Below, one piece after another: positions 49,480-56,985 of a stretch of DNA of 64,000 nt. The stretch is from CP2-2F sp034436355. Lineage in GTDB: Bacteria > Chloroflexota > Anaerolineae > Aggregatilineales > UBA2796. The stretch covers positions 94,994-158,993 of the forward strand of contig DAOTVQ010000016.1 in assembly GCA_034436355.1 (NCBI GenBank). Reading direction: 5' to 3'. Below the pieces are notes generated by a model. The model did not search any database. It saw only the letters and a list, made by a program, of their open reading frames with translations, and was not told the DNA's origin. Numbering within the stretch: the first letter of the stretch is position 1; every line of letters starts with the position of its first letter. The position numbers and the translations under genes were made by a program.

Positions 49480-50079
49480 CTAGCGCAGACGGGCGATGCC
49501 GAAGATCATTTGCAGCGGTTCGCTGACGATCACCACGCTGCGGTAGCGCTCTAGGCGCAGCTCACGTGGGATGTTGAACTGCTGGCTGCCAACGTTGCCG
49601 CGCAGATCGCCAACCGAGAACTCTGGCACAATGCCGCCTAGTTCTTGCAAGGTTTGCGGGGCTTCACTGCTGGAGAGGTAAACCGTCAGTAAGGGTGCGT
49701 TGGTCACCTCAAAATCGTCAAAGCGCAACAGCACGCTGTCGTCAATCAGGCGGTAAAAAGTGACGCTGCCGCGGGCGTTGCGAAGGGCATCTATGCCTTG
49801 AAAGCTGGTGGTCTGGATAATTTGGGCATCGGGCGGCACTGCCACCGGCTGCTGTTCGGTTGGCACAGGTTGGGCAGTTAGGCTGGAAAAATAGAGGGTG
49901 GCTGCCATTTCGCGGTTAGGCATTCGCACCAAGAGTTCGCGGCGTTCGGCGCTGGTTAGTGGGAAGGGAACGCTTTCCTCAGGGCGGGCAAACAAGCCAC
50001 GCCAAGTCGGAAAGGTGAAGAGCGCAATCACGATCAGCGCGCCAAAAGTGAGTAAAGTCCAACGTGGGCGGTATCTCAT
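49480..50079 (-). CDS. membrane-anchored DM13-domain protein
   Basis: 199 residues: a membrane helix near the N-terminus (LLTFGALIVIALFTF), a linker, and a DM13 domain (~90-199) with SFQGIDALRNARGSVTFYRL, LLRFDDFEVTNAPLLTVYLS, LRGNVGSQQFNIP and VVIVSEPLQMIFGIARL. DM13 is a heme- or copper-linked domain thought to have electron-transfer or hydroxylase roles in animals; the bacterial function is unknown. Start at ATG 50079. It converges on the MurK-MurQ gene, leaving two bases between them. Confidence 0.8.
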   Translation of the reverse strand: MRYRPRWTLLTFGALIVIALFTFPTWRGLFARPEESVPFPLTSAERRELLVRMPNREMAATLYFSSLTAQPVPTEQQPVAVPPDAQIIQTTSFQGIDALRNARGSVTFYRLIDDSVLLRFDDFEVTNAPLLTVYLSSSEAPQTLQELGGIVPEFSVGDLRGNVGSQQFNIPRELRLERYRSVVIVSEPLQMIFGIARLR

Positions 50080-50243
50080 ACTGAAAGTCTCAGGGTGGCA
50101 AACTGCTTTTCTGCTTTCCATTGTAGCCGCTTTAGGTAGATTATGCAGGTAGTGTTGGTTGAAAGGGTGGTGCGCTTGCGTGTTGATGCCGTCATTTTTC
50201 TACTATGCCCTAAGCTGCGCTACCCTCTCAGCGCATTCTTCGC

Positions 50244-50249
50244 TATAAT
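50244..50249 (+). promoter_or_regulatory. -10 element of the helix-hairpin-helix protein gene
   Basis: Perfect TATAAT with no clear -35; transcription would start near 50256, giving an ~84-nt leader to the GTG at 50340. Confidence 0.4.
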
Positions 50250-50339
50250 GGTAGGCAAGTCTCTTTGGGATAAGCATAGGCGGTCTGCGCTGCACAGTTG
50301 GATGCGCCGCCTTGAGCGTTCAACAAAGGAAGTTTCTCC

Positions 50340-51215
50340 GTGCAAACTCGCCAAAAGCTGACAGAATTTGAAAGCACCATCGCCTTTGTTGTTGGTGGTG
50401 GGCTGACGCTCGTCGTCCTCGTCTTTGCGCTTGCCGCCGCCACAAGCGGACCGACCGCTGATGTGAGCAGGTTAAATCTGTTCCTGCTCTTGGGCGCATT
50501 GCTCTTTGTGGTAGGCACCCTTGTTTGGTTTTTCACAGCGCGCCCGTGGCTAACGCATGATGATTGGTCAGAGCCGCTGTATGTTGGGCATGATGCACAC
50601 CACACTGATCACGCTGAGGATCAGGCAGAACACGCCGAACACCGTGCTGATGCGGCTGCACCTGTTGAAACGCTTGCTCATGCTGGTGCAGTAGAGGACT
50701 CTGAATTGGCAGCAGCGATGAATATCGCTCCATCCACGGCTGCCGCCCTCGAAGTGATTGAGGCTGCCGCTGCCGCCGCTGAGCAAGTTGATCCGCACCC
50801 AATCGTTGAGCCGCAAGCGCCCACCGAATCTGCTTATGCAGCCGTTGAACCACCTGCTTACGCCGAAGTGGCAGAAGCGCGTGTGCCAGACGCACCTGCT
50901 GAAGTGGCGTCGGAAACGCCTGAAGTGCAATCGCCAGCGCCTGCCACCAAACACCTTGACAACCTAACCATTATTGAAGGCATCGGACCGAAAATCTCGG
51001 CAGCGTTGGTGGCAGCCGGCGTGGATACCTTTGCCAAACTGGCTGCCATGCAGCCTTCTGAGATCGAAGGTATTGTGCGCGCTGCTGGCGTGCGGATGGT
51101 TGGCAAGGCAGAGACATGGGCGCATCAGGCGGGGCTTGCCGCCGAAGGCAAGTTTGACGAGCTGAAAGCATACCAGGCGACGCTGACGGCGGGTCGCAGC
51201 GCTTCGGACGAATAA
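50340..51215 (+). CDS. membrane protein with C-terminal helix-hairpin-helix domain
   Basis: 291 residues. Two membrane helices (~14-36 and ~45-67) are followed by a long acidic Ala/Glu/His-rich linker (~75-210) and an HhH domain (~212-275, NLTIIEGIGPKISAALVAAGVDTFAKLAA). The HhH motif (GIGPKIS) resembles the DUF4332/HhH_5 domains that often follow ribosomal L21- or NADH-dehydrogenase-like proteins; it may bind DNA or act as a protein module. GTG 50340 is the start, with AAGGAAG ~8 nt upstream. The role of a DNA-binding-type domain on a membrane anchor is unexplained. Confidence 0.75.
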   Translation: MQTRQKLTEFESTIAFVVGGGLTLVVLVFALAAATSGPTADVSRLNLFLLLGALLFVVGTLVWFFTARPWLTHDDWSEPLYVGHDAHHTDHAEDQAEHAEHRADAAAPVETLAHAGAVEDSELAAAMNIAPSTAAALEVIEAAAAAAEQVDPHPIVEPQAPTESAYAAVEPPAYAEVAEARVPDAPAEVASETPEVQSPAPATKHLDNLTIIEGIGPKISAALVAAGVDTFAKLAAMQPSEIEGIVRAAGVRMVGKAETWAHQAGLAAEGKFDELKAYQATLTAGRSASDE

Positions 51216-51237
51216 GAGAGTACCCTTTTGACGAAGC

Positions 51238-51259
51238 AAGGACGGGATCGCCCGTCCTT
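51238..51259 (+). terminator. hairpin between the HhH gene and mdh
   Basis: Perfect 9-bp stem (AAGGACGGG, 51238-51246 with 51251-51259) closed by an ATCG tetraloop. The following sequence is not T-rich, so termination may be weak. Confidence 0.6.
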
Positions 51260-51295
51260 ATCGTGTTAAGCAAACAGATTTAGGAAGGACGCAAC

Positions 51296-52243
51296 ATGCG
51301 TAAAAAAGTCACTGTGGTTGGCGCGGGTGCGGTTGGTTCTGCTTCTGCACACTGGATTGCCAGCAAAGAACTCGCTGATGTCGTGTTGGTGGATGTGGTG
51401 CAGGGCTTGCCGCAAGGCATCGCGCTCGATCTGGCACAGTCAGGCCCTGTGGAAGGCTTTGATCTCAAGATTGTTGGCACCAACGGCTATGAAGAGACTG
51501 CTAACTCGGATGTCATCCTCATTACAGCCGGTGTGCCGCGCCGTAAAGACCCAACCACTGGCAAATTCCCAAGCCGCGATGAATTGGTCAAGATCAATCA
51601 GGATGTGGTCGGTCCGATCACAGCTGAATTGGCGAAATATTCACCTAACAGCATCATGATCGTCGTCACCAACCCACTGGACGCCATGTGCCATGTGGTG
51701 AAGGAAGTCAGCGGTTTCCCGCGTGAGCGCGTGATCGGTCAGGCAGGCGCGCTTGATACGGCACGCTACAAAACCTTCATCGCTATGGAACTGGGCGTGA
51801 GCGTGGAGGATGTGCATGGCATTGTGCTAGGCGGTCACGGTGATGAGATGGTGCCGCTGCCGCGCCATACCTCTGTAGCGGGCATCCCGATCCGTGAGCT
51901 GATGTCTGAAGAGAAGCTGCAAGCCATTATTGAGCGCACCCGTAAAGGTGGCGGCGAACTGGTCGGCTTGATGGGACGCAGCGCCTACTATGCGCCTGCC
52001 TCTGCCTCCGTCAGCATGATTGAGGCGATCCTGAAGGACAAGAAGCGTGTGATCGCCTCTGCCGTTTATCTGCAAGGCGAATACGGCTATCACGACCTGT
52101 TCATTGGCGTGCCGTGTGTGTTGGGCAGCAGCGGTATGGAGCGCGTCATCATCATGGATTTGAATGATGAGGAAAAGGCGATGCTTGAAGTGAGCGCCAA
52201 GGCAGTCCGCGCTGTGGTAGACGTGCTGGGTTATAAGCGGTAG
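51296..52243 (+). CDS. mdh: malate dehydrogenase (LDH-like, NAD-dependent)
   Basis: 315 residues. It interconverts malate and oxaloacetate in the TCA cycle. Rossmann motif VVGAGAVGSASAHW; Asp of the NAD ribose site in VLVDVVQG; substrate loop GVPRRKDPTTGKFPSRDEL with Arg in the specificity position that selects a dicarboxylate over lactate; catalytic His in GGHGDEMVPL; TNPLDAMCHVV. This is the LDH-like MDH of Chloroflexi and Bacteroidetes type. AGGAAGG precedes ATG 51296. Single gene. Confidence 0.95.
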   Translation: MRKKVTVVGAGAVGSASAHWIASKELADVVLVDVVQGLPQGIALDLAQSGPVEGFDLKIVGTNGYEETANSDVILITAGVPRRKDPTTGKFPSRDELVKINQDVVGPITAELAKYSPNSIMIVVTNPLDAMCHVVKEVSGFPRERVIGQAGALDTARYKTFIAMELGVSVEDVHGIVLGGHGDEMVPLPRHTSVAGIPIRELMSEEKLQAIIERTRKGGGELVGLMGRSAYYAPASASVSMIEAILKDKKRVIASAVYLQGEYGYHDLFIGVPCVLGSSGMERVIIMDLNDEEKAMLEVSAKAVRAVVDVLGYKR

Positions 52244-52258
52244 GTGCGCAACCGCTCC

Positions 52259-52286
52259 GTAGGGATTGGGGCGCCCCGATCCCTAC
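52259..52286. repeat. near-perfect palindrome after mdh
   Basis: GTAGGGAT-T-GGGGCGCCCC-G-ATCCCTAC: a 28-bp inverted repeat with one mismatch pair. It lies 16 nt after the mdh stop and could act as a terminator or dispersed element; its outer ends resemble those of the repeat at 7410-7440. Confidence 0.55.
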
Positions 52287-52382
52287 CAGACCGCTAAAGG
52301 ATGCGTCGAGATCAGGGTTGGCTGTGCCGCCGCACGTTCGGTCATCACCACACAATTTACCACTCCCCAACCAAACTACACC

Positions 52383-52411
52383 TTGCACACCGCTGTAAAG
52401 TATGTTATGCT
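52383..52411 (+). promoter_or_regulatory. promoter of tRNA-Gln
   Basis: TTGCAC (52383-52388), 17-nt spacer, TATGCT (52406-52411); start expected ~5 nt before the tRNA. Confidence 0.45.
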
Positions 52412-52422
52412 TTGCCTGTCTT

Positions 52423-52494
52423 TGGGGGATAGTTTAATCGGCAGAACGACGGGTTCTGGCCCCGTTAGTCTTGGTTCGAGTCCAGGTCCCCCAG
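52423..52494 (+). tRNA. tRNA-Gln (CTG anticodon)
   Basis: 72-nt cloverleaf. Acceptor TGGGGGA/TCCCCCA with G discriminator; the weak U1-A72 pair is typical of tRNA-Gln. Anticodon stem ACGGG/CCCGT with loop TTCTGGC gives anticodon CTG. The T-loop is TTCGAGT. CCA is not encoded. Confidence 0.97.
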
Positions 52495-52502
52495 CTGCCC
52501 TG

Positions 52503-52533
52503 AGCGCGCACTTAAAAACAGGTGCGCGCTTTT
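52503..52533. terminator. terminator of tRNA-Gln, shared with the convergent gene
   Basis: Perfect 9-bp stem AGCGCGCAC/GTGCGCGCT (52503-52511 with 52522-52530) with a 10-nt loop containing A5, followed by TTT. It sits 3 nt before the end of the minus-strand gene, so it can serve both. Confidence 0.8.
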
Positions 52534-52536
52534 GGT

Positions 52537-54312
52537 TTAACGCCCTTGCACCAAGCGCGCATATTCAACAAATTCTGCCAACTCGCGCTGTGTGAGGCTG
52601 CGCGAGGGCGTGATGATATAGCAGGCGTCTAGCCACAGGCTAGGGAGACCCGTGCGTTCTGTCGTCCCGCGGATAAGGCGTTCGGCGGCAGCCGAAGGCG
52701 GCAGCGTTGCTGGAATGCCGAGTTGCAGGCTAACGTGCGTTGGCTGAAGTTCAAGCCCTTCGAGTTCCCATGCCTCAGCCGCCGCAATTTCCTCAAAATA
52801 GCGCGGCAGCATCTCAGTAATTTCAGGTGTTAGGGGTGTTTCATAGGGCAGCAGGGCAAGGGTAAAAGCGAGCGGCGGCGCAGGCGGTGGCGGTGGTGCG
52901 GAAACCTCGCGCAGCCCTTGCGGTGGGCGCAAATCCGTTGGGCGGGAAGGCAGGGTTTGGGCTGCCTCAGGCACCTCATCAGGCGCATCAGCCGATGGCT
53001 CAGGGATTTTCGGCAAGGTGGCAGGCGGTGAAACAGGAGCCTCAGAGGCTGCGGGTGCAGCTTCAGCGTTGGGCGATTCTGGGACGCGCACCATTGCTTC
53101 ATGTAGTTGGCGTGCCACCTGGCGAATCACGCGCATGGAGGTATCACCCGGAAAAATGAGCGACAGGACTAGGCTATCCACCGAGCGCGTTGAGTAGAGC
53201 ACGTAAAGCGTTTCAGGGTTCACTTGGAGCGGGCGAAAGACGCTTGGTGCGCTGATCTCGCTCTGCCACATGCGCTCAATTTCGCGCAATGCCAACCTCC
53301 GTGTCCCCTCGTCAAGGTGGCCGGAAGTGGCAACAGCAATCACTTCACCATTGCGTGTGAGCATGGCTGCCTTGGCTGCTGCATCTACCGTAAGCTGCAT
53401 AAAACGCAGCGCAAGCGCTGCAATAGGGTTCGCTGCGGCATGGCTGCTGGCGGAAGGTGCGGTGTGCTGTTGGGCAGCCATCTGCACTGTATCACGCCAA
53501 TCGCTGCTCAGAGTTTGCTCTAGGTTTGGGCTAAGCGTGCTGCGGGAAGGCGGTGGTGCAGCGTCTGGTGGTGGCATCGGGGCAATCCACGGCGGGCGTG
53601 TGTTCGGTGGCAGCTTCTCTGCCTCGCTTGCCAACCGATCTACCAAATCCAGCAATGGTACGGAATCATCAAGCGCCACTTCGAGCGCCACCTCAGCAGC
53701 GACGAGCGTCTCATTCGGCACTTCGGCAAGTTCGGGCAGCGAGACGGGCGGTGCGCTGCTTGGCAAAGGTTGCGTGCCGCTGATCAGATCGCGCACGGTT
53801 GCATCGGGTGGCAGCGGTGGTTCGCTGCCTGCCAATGGAGCTGCTTCCGTCAGCATCAGCGTGGTTGATCCATCCTCAATGCCTGCAACGGCACGCATGA
53901 AGGTATCATCGGGCTGATAAGTTGGTTCAGCGCGAGCCAACGGGGTGTGGGCAGCGCCGCTGCGCTCACGGATGAGGGCATCAAGCTGGCGGGCAAGGTA
54001 GGGTTTGCTCAGGCTGGGCAGCACATCCATCTCAGGGGCAAAAGCAGGTGGCTGATCAGCATAGCGGCTCACAATGATGACCAGTTGTGGGTGCAGGCGC
54101 TGCAACGTCTCGATCAGGTGCGGGAGGAGTGTATCTTCAATGGCAGAATCAACCACGGCGAAATCTTGCGGTTCACGCGCCAGCAGCTCCAACGCCGCTT
54201 GGCTGCTGGCAAAGACGTTGACGCGATAGCGCCCAATGCCTTCCAACGCCTGTTTAATTGGCACCGCAAAACCAATCTCAGGATCAATGATCAGAATGCG
54301 CGTGAGTTTCAT
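52537..54312 (-). CDS. response-regulator-like protein with Roadblock-like and transposase-like C-terminal domains
   Basis: 591 residues, cytoplasmic. Residues ~1-120 are a REC domain with the acidic pair after ILIIDPEIG, a candidate phospho-Asp in FAVVDSAIED and Lys in SLSKPY; it lacks a clear HTH output. After a Pro-rich linker, ~290-410 look like a Roadblock/LC7 module (MLTRNGEVIAVATSG...). The last ~110 residues (ALLPYETPLTPEITEML, LELQPTHVSLQLGIPATL, AERLIRGTTERTG) resemble the Y1/IS200 transposase-like fold, but only one His of the HxH pair is present. No partner kinase adjacent. The domain calls after REC are weak. Confidence 0.6.
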   Translation of the reverse strand: MKLTRILIIDPEIGFAVPIKQALEGIGRYRVNVFASSQAALELLAREPQDFAVVDSAIEDTLLPHLIETLQRLHPQLVIIVSRYADQPPAFAPEMDVLPSLSKPYLARQLDALIRERSGAAHTPLARAEPTYQPDDTFMRAVAGIEDGSTTLMLTEAAPLAGSEPPLPPDATVRDLISGTQPLPSSAPPVSLPELAEVPNETLVAAEVALEVALDDSVPLLDLVDRLASEAEKLPPNTRPPWIAPMPPPDAAPPPSRSTLSPNLEQTLSSDWRDTVQMAAQQHTAPSASSHAAANPIAALALRFMQLTVDAAAKAAMLTRNGEVIAVATSGHLDEGTRRLALREIERMWQSEISAPSVFRPLQVNPETLYVLYSTRSVDSLVLSLIFPGDTSMRVIRQVARQLHEAMVRVPESPNAEAAPAASEAPVSPPATLPKIPEPSADAPDEVPEAAQTLPSRPTDLRPPQGLREVSAPPPPPAPPLAFTLALLPYETPLTPEITEMLPRYFEEIAAAEAWELEGLELQPTHVSLQLGIPATLPPSAAAERLIRGTTERTGLPSLWLDACYIITPSRSLTQRELAEFVEYARLVQGR

Positions 54313-54450
54313 GTGCCTCTATCCGTCTGTCATGCGCCCATACTGCGATTGTATCCACCTTTGCTGAATGCGCCAAAGGGTTGGGCGGTAAGCGCCCTGC
54401 CCCTGACAGCTCCTCAGCGGTATCATAAACGGCAAAAAGAAAGGGTTACC

Positions 54451-55839
54451 ATGCCAACGCTTTTCCAAAACGGCACGCTCATCACCTCAGAAGGTGCCTA
54501 CCGCGCCGATCTGCTCAGTGCTGATGGGAAAATTACCCACATTGCGCCGCACATCACACCTACACAGGGCGCTGATCTCGTAGACTGTACAGACCGCTGG
54601 CTGCTGCCCGGCGGCGTCGATGTCCACACCCATTTTGACCTACCCGTCAGCGGCACACGCGCCAGCGATGACTTTTTCACGGGCGGGCGCGCCGCTGCCT
54701 TTGGTGGCACCACTACCCATATTGACTTTGCCATTCAGGGCAAAGGTGAATCTTTGCAGGCAGCTTACGATGCTTGGCGCGCTAAGGCGGAAGGGCGCGC
54801 CGTTATTGATTATGGGCTGCACATGACCATTACCGACCTAAACGACGCGGTGGCTGCCGAGATACCCTATATGCGTGACCTTGGCATCACCAGCCTGAAA
54901 CTGCTGATGGCATACAAAGGCAGTGTGATGGTAGATGATGCGACGCTGTTCCGTGTGATGCAGATCGCTGCCGCGCACGATCTGCTGGTGATGACCCACT
55001 GCGAAAATGGGGATGTGATCGCCCAATTGCAGGCAGATTTCATCGCACAGGGCAAGATCACGCCACGCTACCATGCCCTCAGCCGTCCCGCCATCCTAGA
55101 GGCGGAGGCAACCACACGCGCCCTTGCTTTGGCAGCAGTGGCAGGCTGCACGCTCTATGTGGTGCATATGACGTGCAGCGGTGCGCTGGAGGCACTTCAC
55201 ACAGCGCGAGCGCGTGGTGTGCGCGCCATGGGCGAGACGTGCCTGCAATACCTGCACCTTACCGCCGAAGCGCTCGATCAGCCTGCTTTTGAGGGCGCTA
55301 AATATGTGTGTTCGCCGCCGCTGCGAACGGCACAGGATCAGGCAGCTTTGCGCGCTGCGCTGCGCGATGGATCGCTGCAAGTGCTCAGCACCGATCACTG
55401 CCCATTCTGGTTTGACGGCGGCAGCGCAGGGCGCAGCGCAGGCAAAGAACTAGGGCGCACCAACTTCACCAAAATTCCGAATGGCGTGCCAGCCGTTGAA
55501 GAACGCCTTAAACTCAGTGCTGACCTGTTGGAGGCAGCCCGTTGGGTAGCGGTTAACTGTACGCAACCTGCACGCATTTTCGGTTTGTATCCGCGCAAGG
55601 GCGCGCTGGTGGTCGGCGCGGATGCTGATCTTGTGGTCTGGAATCCGAAGCGAACAGGCGTCGTCAGCGCGCAAACGCACCATATGCGGGTAGATTACAG
55701 CATTTTTGAGGGCGTGCCATATCACGGCGCCCCAGAGCGCGTCTACCTGCGCGGCAACTTGATTGTTGAGGGTGATCAGTGGCGCGGCACAGCGGGAGAA
55801 GGGCTTTATTTGGAACGCGGGACGGGTGCGCTGCTCTAA
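54451..55839 (+). CDS. hydA: dihydropyrimidinase
   Basis: 462 residues, cyclic amidohydrolase that opens dihydrouracil or hydantoins to N-carbamoyl amino acids. Metal site: DVHTHFDLP (two His), the carboxylated Lys in SLKLLMAYKG, HCENGD, VVHMTCSG and the final Asp in STDHCPFWF. C-terminal segment NPKRTGVVSAQTHHMRVDYS is typical of dihydropyrimidinase rather than allantoinase. The open frame extends 168 codons upstream through the divergent neighbour, but AAAGG before ATG 54451 and the family N-terminus (LFQNGTLITSEGAY) fix the start. Confidence 0.92.
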   Translation: MPTLFQNGTLITSEGAYRADLLSADGKITHIAPHITPTQGADLVDCTDRWLLPGGVDVHTHFDLPVSGTRASDDFFTGGRAAAFGGTTTHIDFAIQGKGESLQAAYDAWRAKAEGRAVIDYGLHMTITDLNDAVAAEIPYMRDLGITSLKLLMAYKGSVMVDDATLFRVMQIAAAHDLLVMTHCENGDVIAQLQADFIAQGKITPRYHALSRPAILEAEATTRALALAAVAGCTLYVVHMTCSGALEALHTARARGVRAMGETCLQYLHLTAEALDQPAFEGAKYVCSPPLRTAQDQAALRAALRDGSLQVLSTDHCPFWFDGGSAGRSAGKELGRTNFTKIPNGVPAVEERLKLSADLLEAARWVAVNCTQPARIFGLYPRKGALVVGADADLVVWNPKRTGVVSAQTHHMRVDYSIFEGVPYHGAPERVYLRGNLIVEGDQWRGTAGEGLYLERGTGALL

Positions 55840-55907
55840 TTCGGCAGAAGCGCCCATGTTTGCGTATGATATAGGCATATTCATGGATTCTAAGGGGAAA
55901 ACCTGTT

Positions 55908-56936
55908 GTGAGTTCATCTTCTAAAGCAAACCAACCGCCCACAGGTGGCGAACCTAGCCCCCGTAAGCGGTTGCTCTATTTTGTGGCATTTGGCGGCGTG
56001 GTGATCGCTATTGTGGTGGGCGCAGCGGCGCTCATGTTGGGCGATCTGTTTGGGCGCTGGAACAGCGGCACGCTGCGCGAACCAAAAGGCTTGGCGCAAG
56101 GCGTTCAGGTGTCGCCTTTCCTCAGCCTGAATGATACGCGCCTGTTTCCGTATGGCATCGCGCCTTCTGGTCAGGCGGGCGAATTTTATCTGAGCCTGTT
56201 TGGCGGCAGCGCTGTGCGGAAAGTGAACGCTGACGGCACCATGCGTTTTTTCGCTCAACTGCAAGCGCCCGGCGCACTTGCCTTCAGCGGTAGCGCGCTC
56301 TATGTAATTGATTACAGCGAAGTGGGCGCGCTGACCTCTGGAACGCTCAAGCGCATCGCGGCGGATGGCACGCTTAGCAACGTCAGCGAGTCACCAGCGG
56401 CGCGTGGTTTGCCACTCTTTGCGGGCTTGGCAGTGGATCGTTTAGGGCATCTTTACTTAACGCACCCTGAAAATGGCTCGGTGTGGCGCATCACGGAGGA
56501 TGGCAATGCAATGCTCTTCTGGGGGGCGCCGCAAGTTGCCAACACGCGCCCTAGCACAACGGCACTGGCTTATGATCGTCTGAATAATGCGCTCATCGTT
56601 GCAGACTCCGCCAACGGCACGCTCTATCGCCTGACCATTGGCGAGACCGCCGAGAGCGAGATGATCTACCGTCAGCAGGGTTTTGATCCACGTGCGCTTG
56701 CCGTAGATGCCTCTGGGCGTGTGTTGGTAGCGGCATGGCAAGGCGATAATGGCTTCCTCTATCGCCTAGAGCCTGACGGCAAGCTGATCGCTTTGGCAGA
56801 GGGCTTTCGCCAGCCAACGAGCATCCTCTACCGTGAAGGCGTTGCTTATGTAGTCAGTTCCGGCACGTTTGGCTTGATCGGCGGTGTGGAAGTGGCGCCG
56901 CCTTTCCGCGTGGATGCGGTGACACTGCCCGAATAA
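55908..56936 (+). CDS. membrane-anchored NHL/SMP30-like beta-propeller protein
   Basis: 342 residues. One N-terminal membrane helix (~21-45) after a short Ser/Pro-rich tail, then propeller blades with NHL/SMP30 rhythm: AVRKVNADGTMRFFAQLQAPGALA, GTLKRIAADGTLSNVSES, RLGHLYLTHPENGSVWRI, LIVADSANGTLYRLTIG and FLYRLEPDGKLIALAEGFRQP. Such propellers bind proteins or act as lactonases; no catalytic site can be assigned. GTG start at 55908 after AAGGGGAAAA. Ends in a shared terminator with the convergent gene. Confidence 0.75.
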   Translation: MSSSSKANQPPTGGEPSPRKRLLYFVAFGGVVIAIVVGAAALMLGDLFGRWNSGTLREPKGLAQGVQVSPFLSLNDTRLFPYGIAPSGQAGEFYLSLFGGSAVRKVNADGTMRFFAQLQAPGALAFSGSALYVIDYSEVGALTSGTLKRIAADGTLSNVSESPAARGLPLFAGLAVDRLGHLYLTHPENGSVWRITEDGNAMLFWGAPQVANTRPSTTALAYDRLNNALIVADSANGTLYRLTIGETAESEMIYRQQGFDPRALAVDASGRVLVAAWQGDNGFLYRLEPDGKLIALAEGFRQPTSILYREGVAYVVSSGTFGLIGGVEVAPPFRVDAVTLPE

Positions 56937-56945
56937 GGCGCAAAT

Positions 56946-56972
56946 AAGGGACGCTGGTTTAAGGCGTCCCTT
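56946..56972. terminator. bidirectional terminator between convergent genes
   Basis: Perfect 9-bp stem AAGGGACGC/GCGTCCCTT (56946-56954 with 56964-56972) with a 9-nt loop. The TT(G/A) ends give a weak U run on either strand. Confidence 0.7.
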
Positions 56973-56985
56973 GTACGCTTACTGC

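Noticed and set aside
53947..54450. 168-codon upstream extension of the dihydropyrimidinase frame
   Set aside because: It runs through the 5' part of the divergent REC-domain gene; homologues start at LFQNGTLITSEGAY and a ribosome site precedes ATG 54451.
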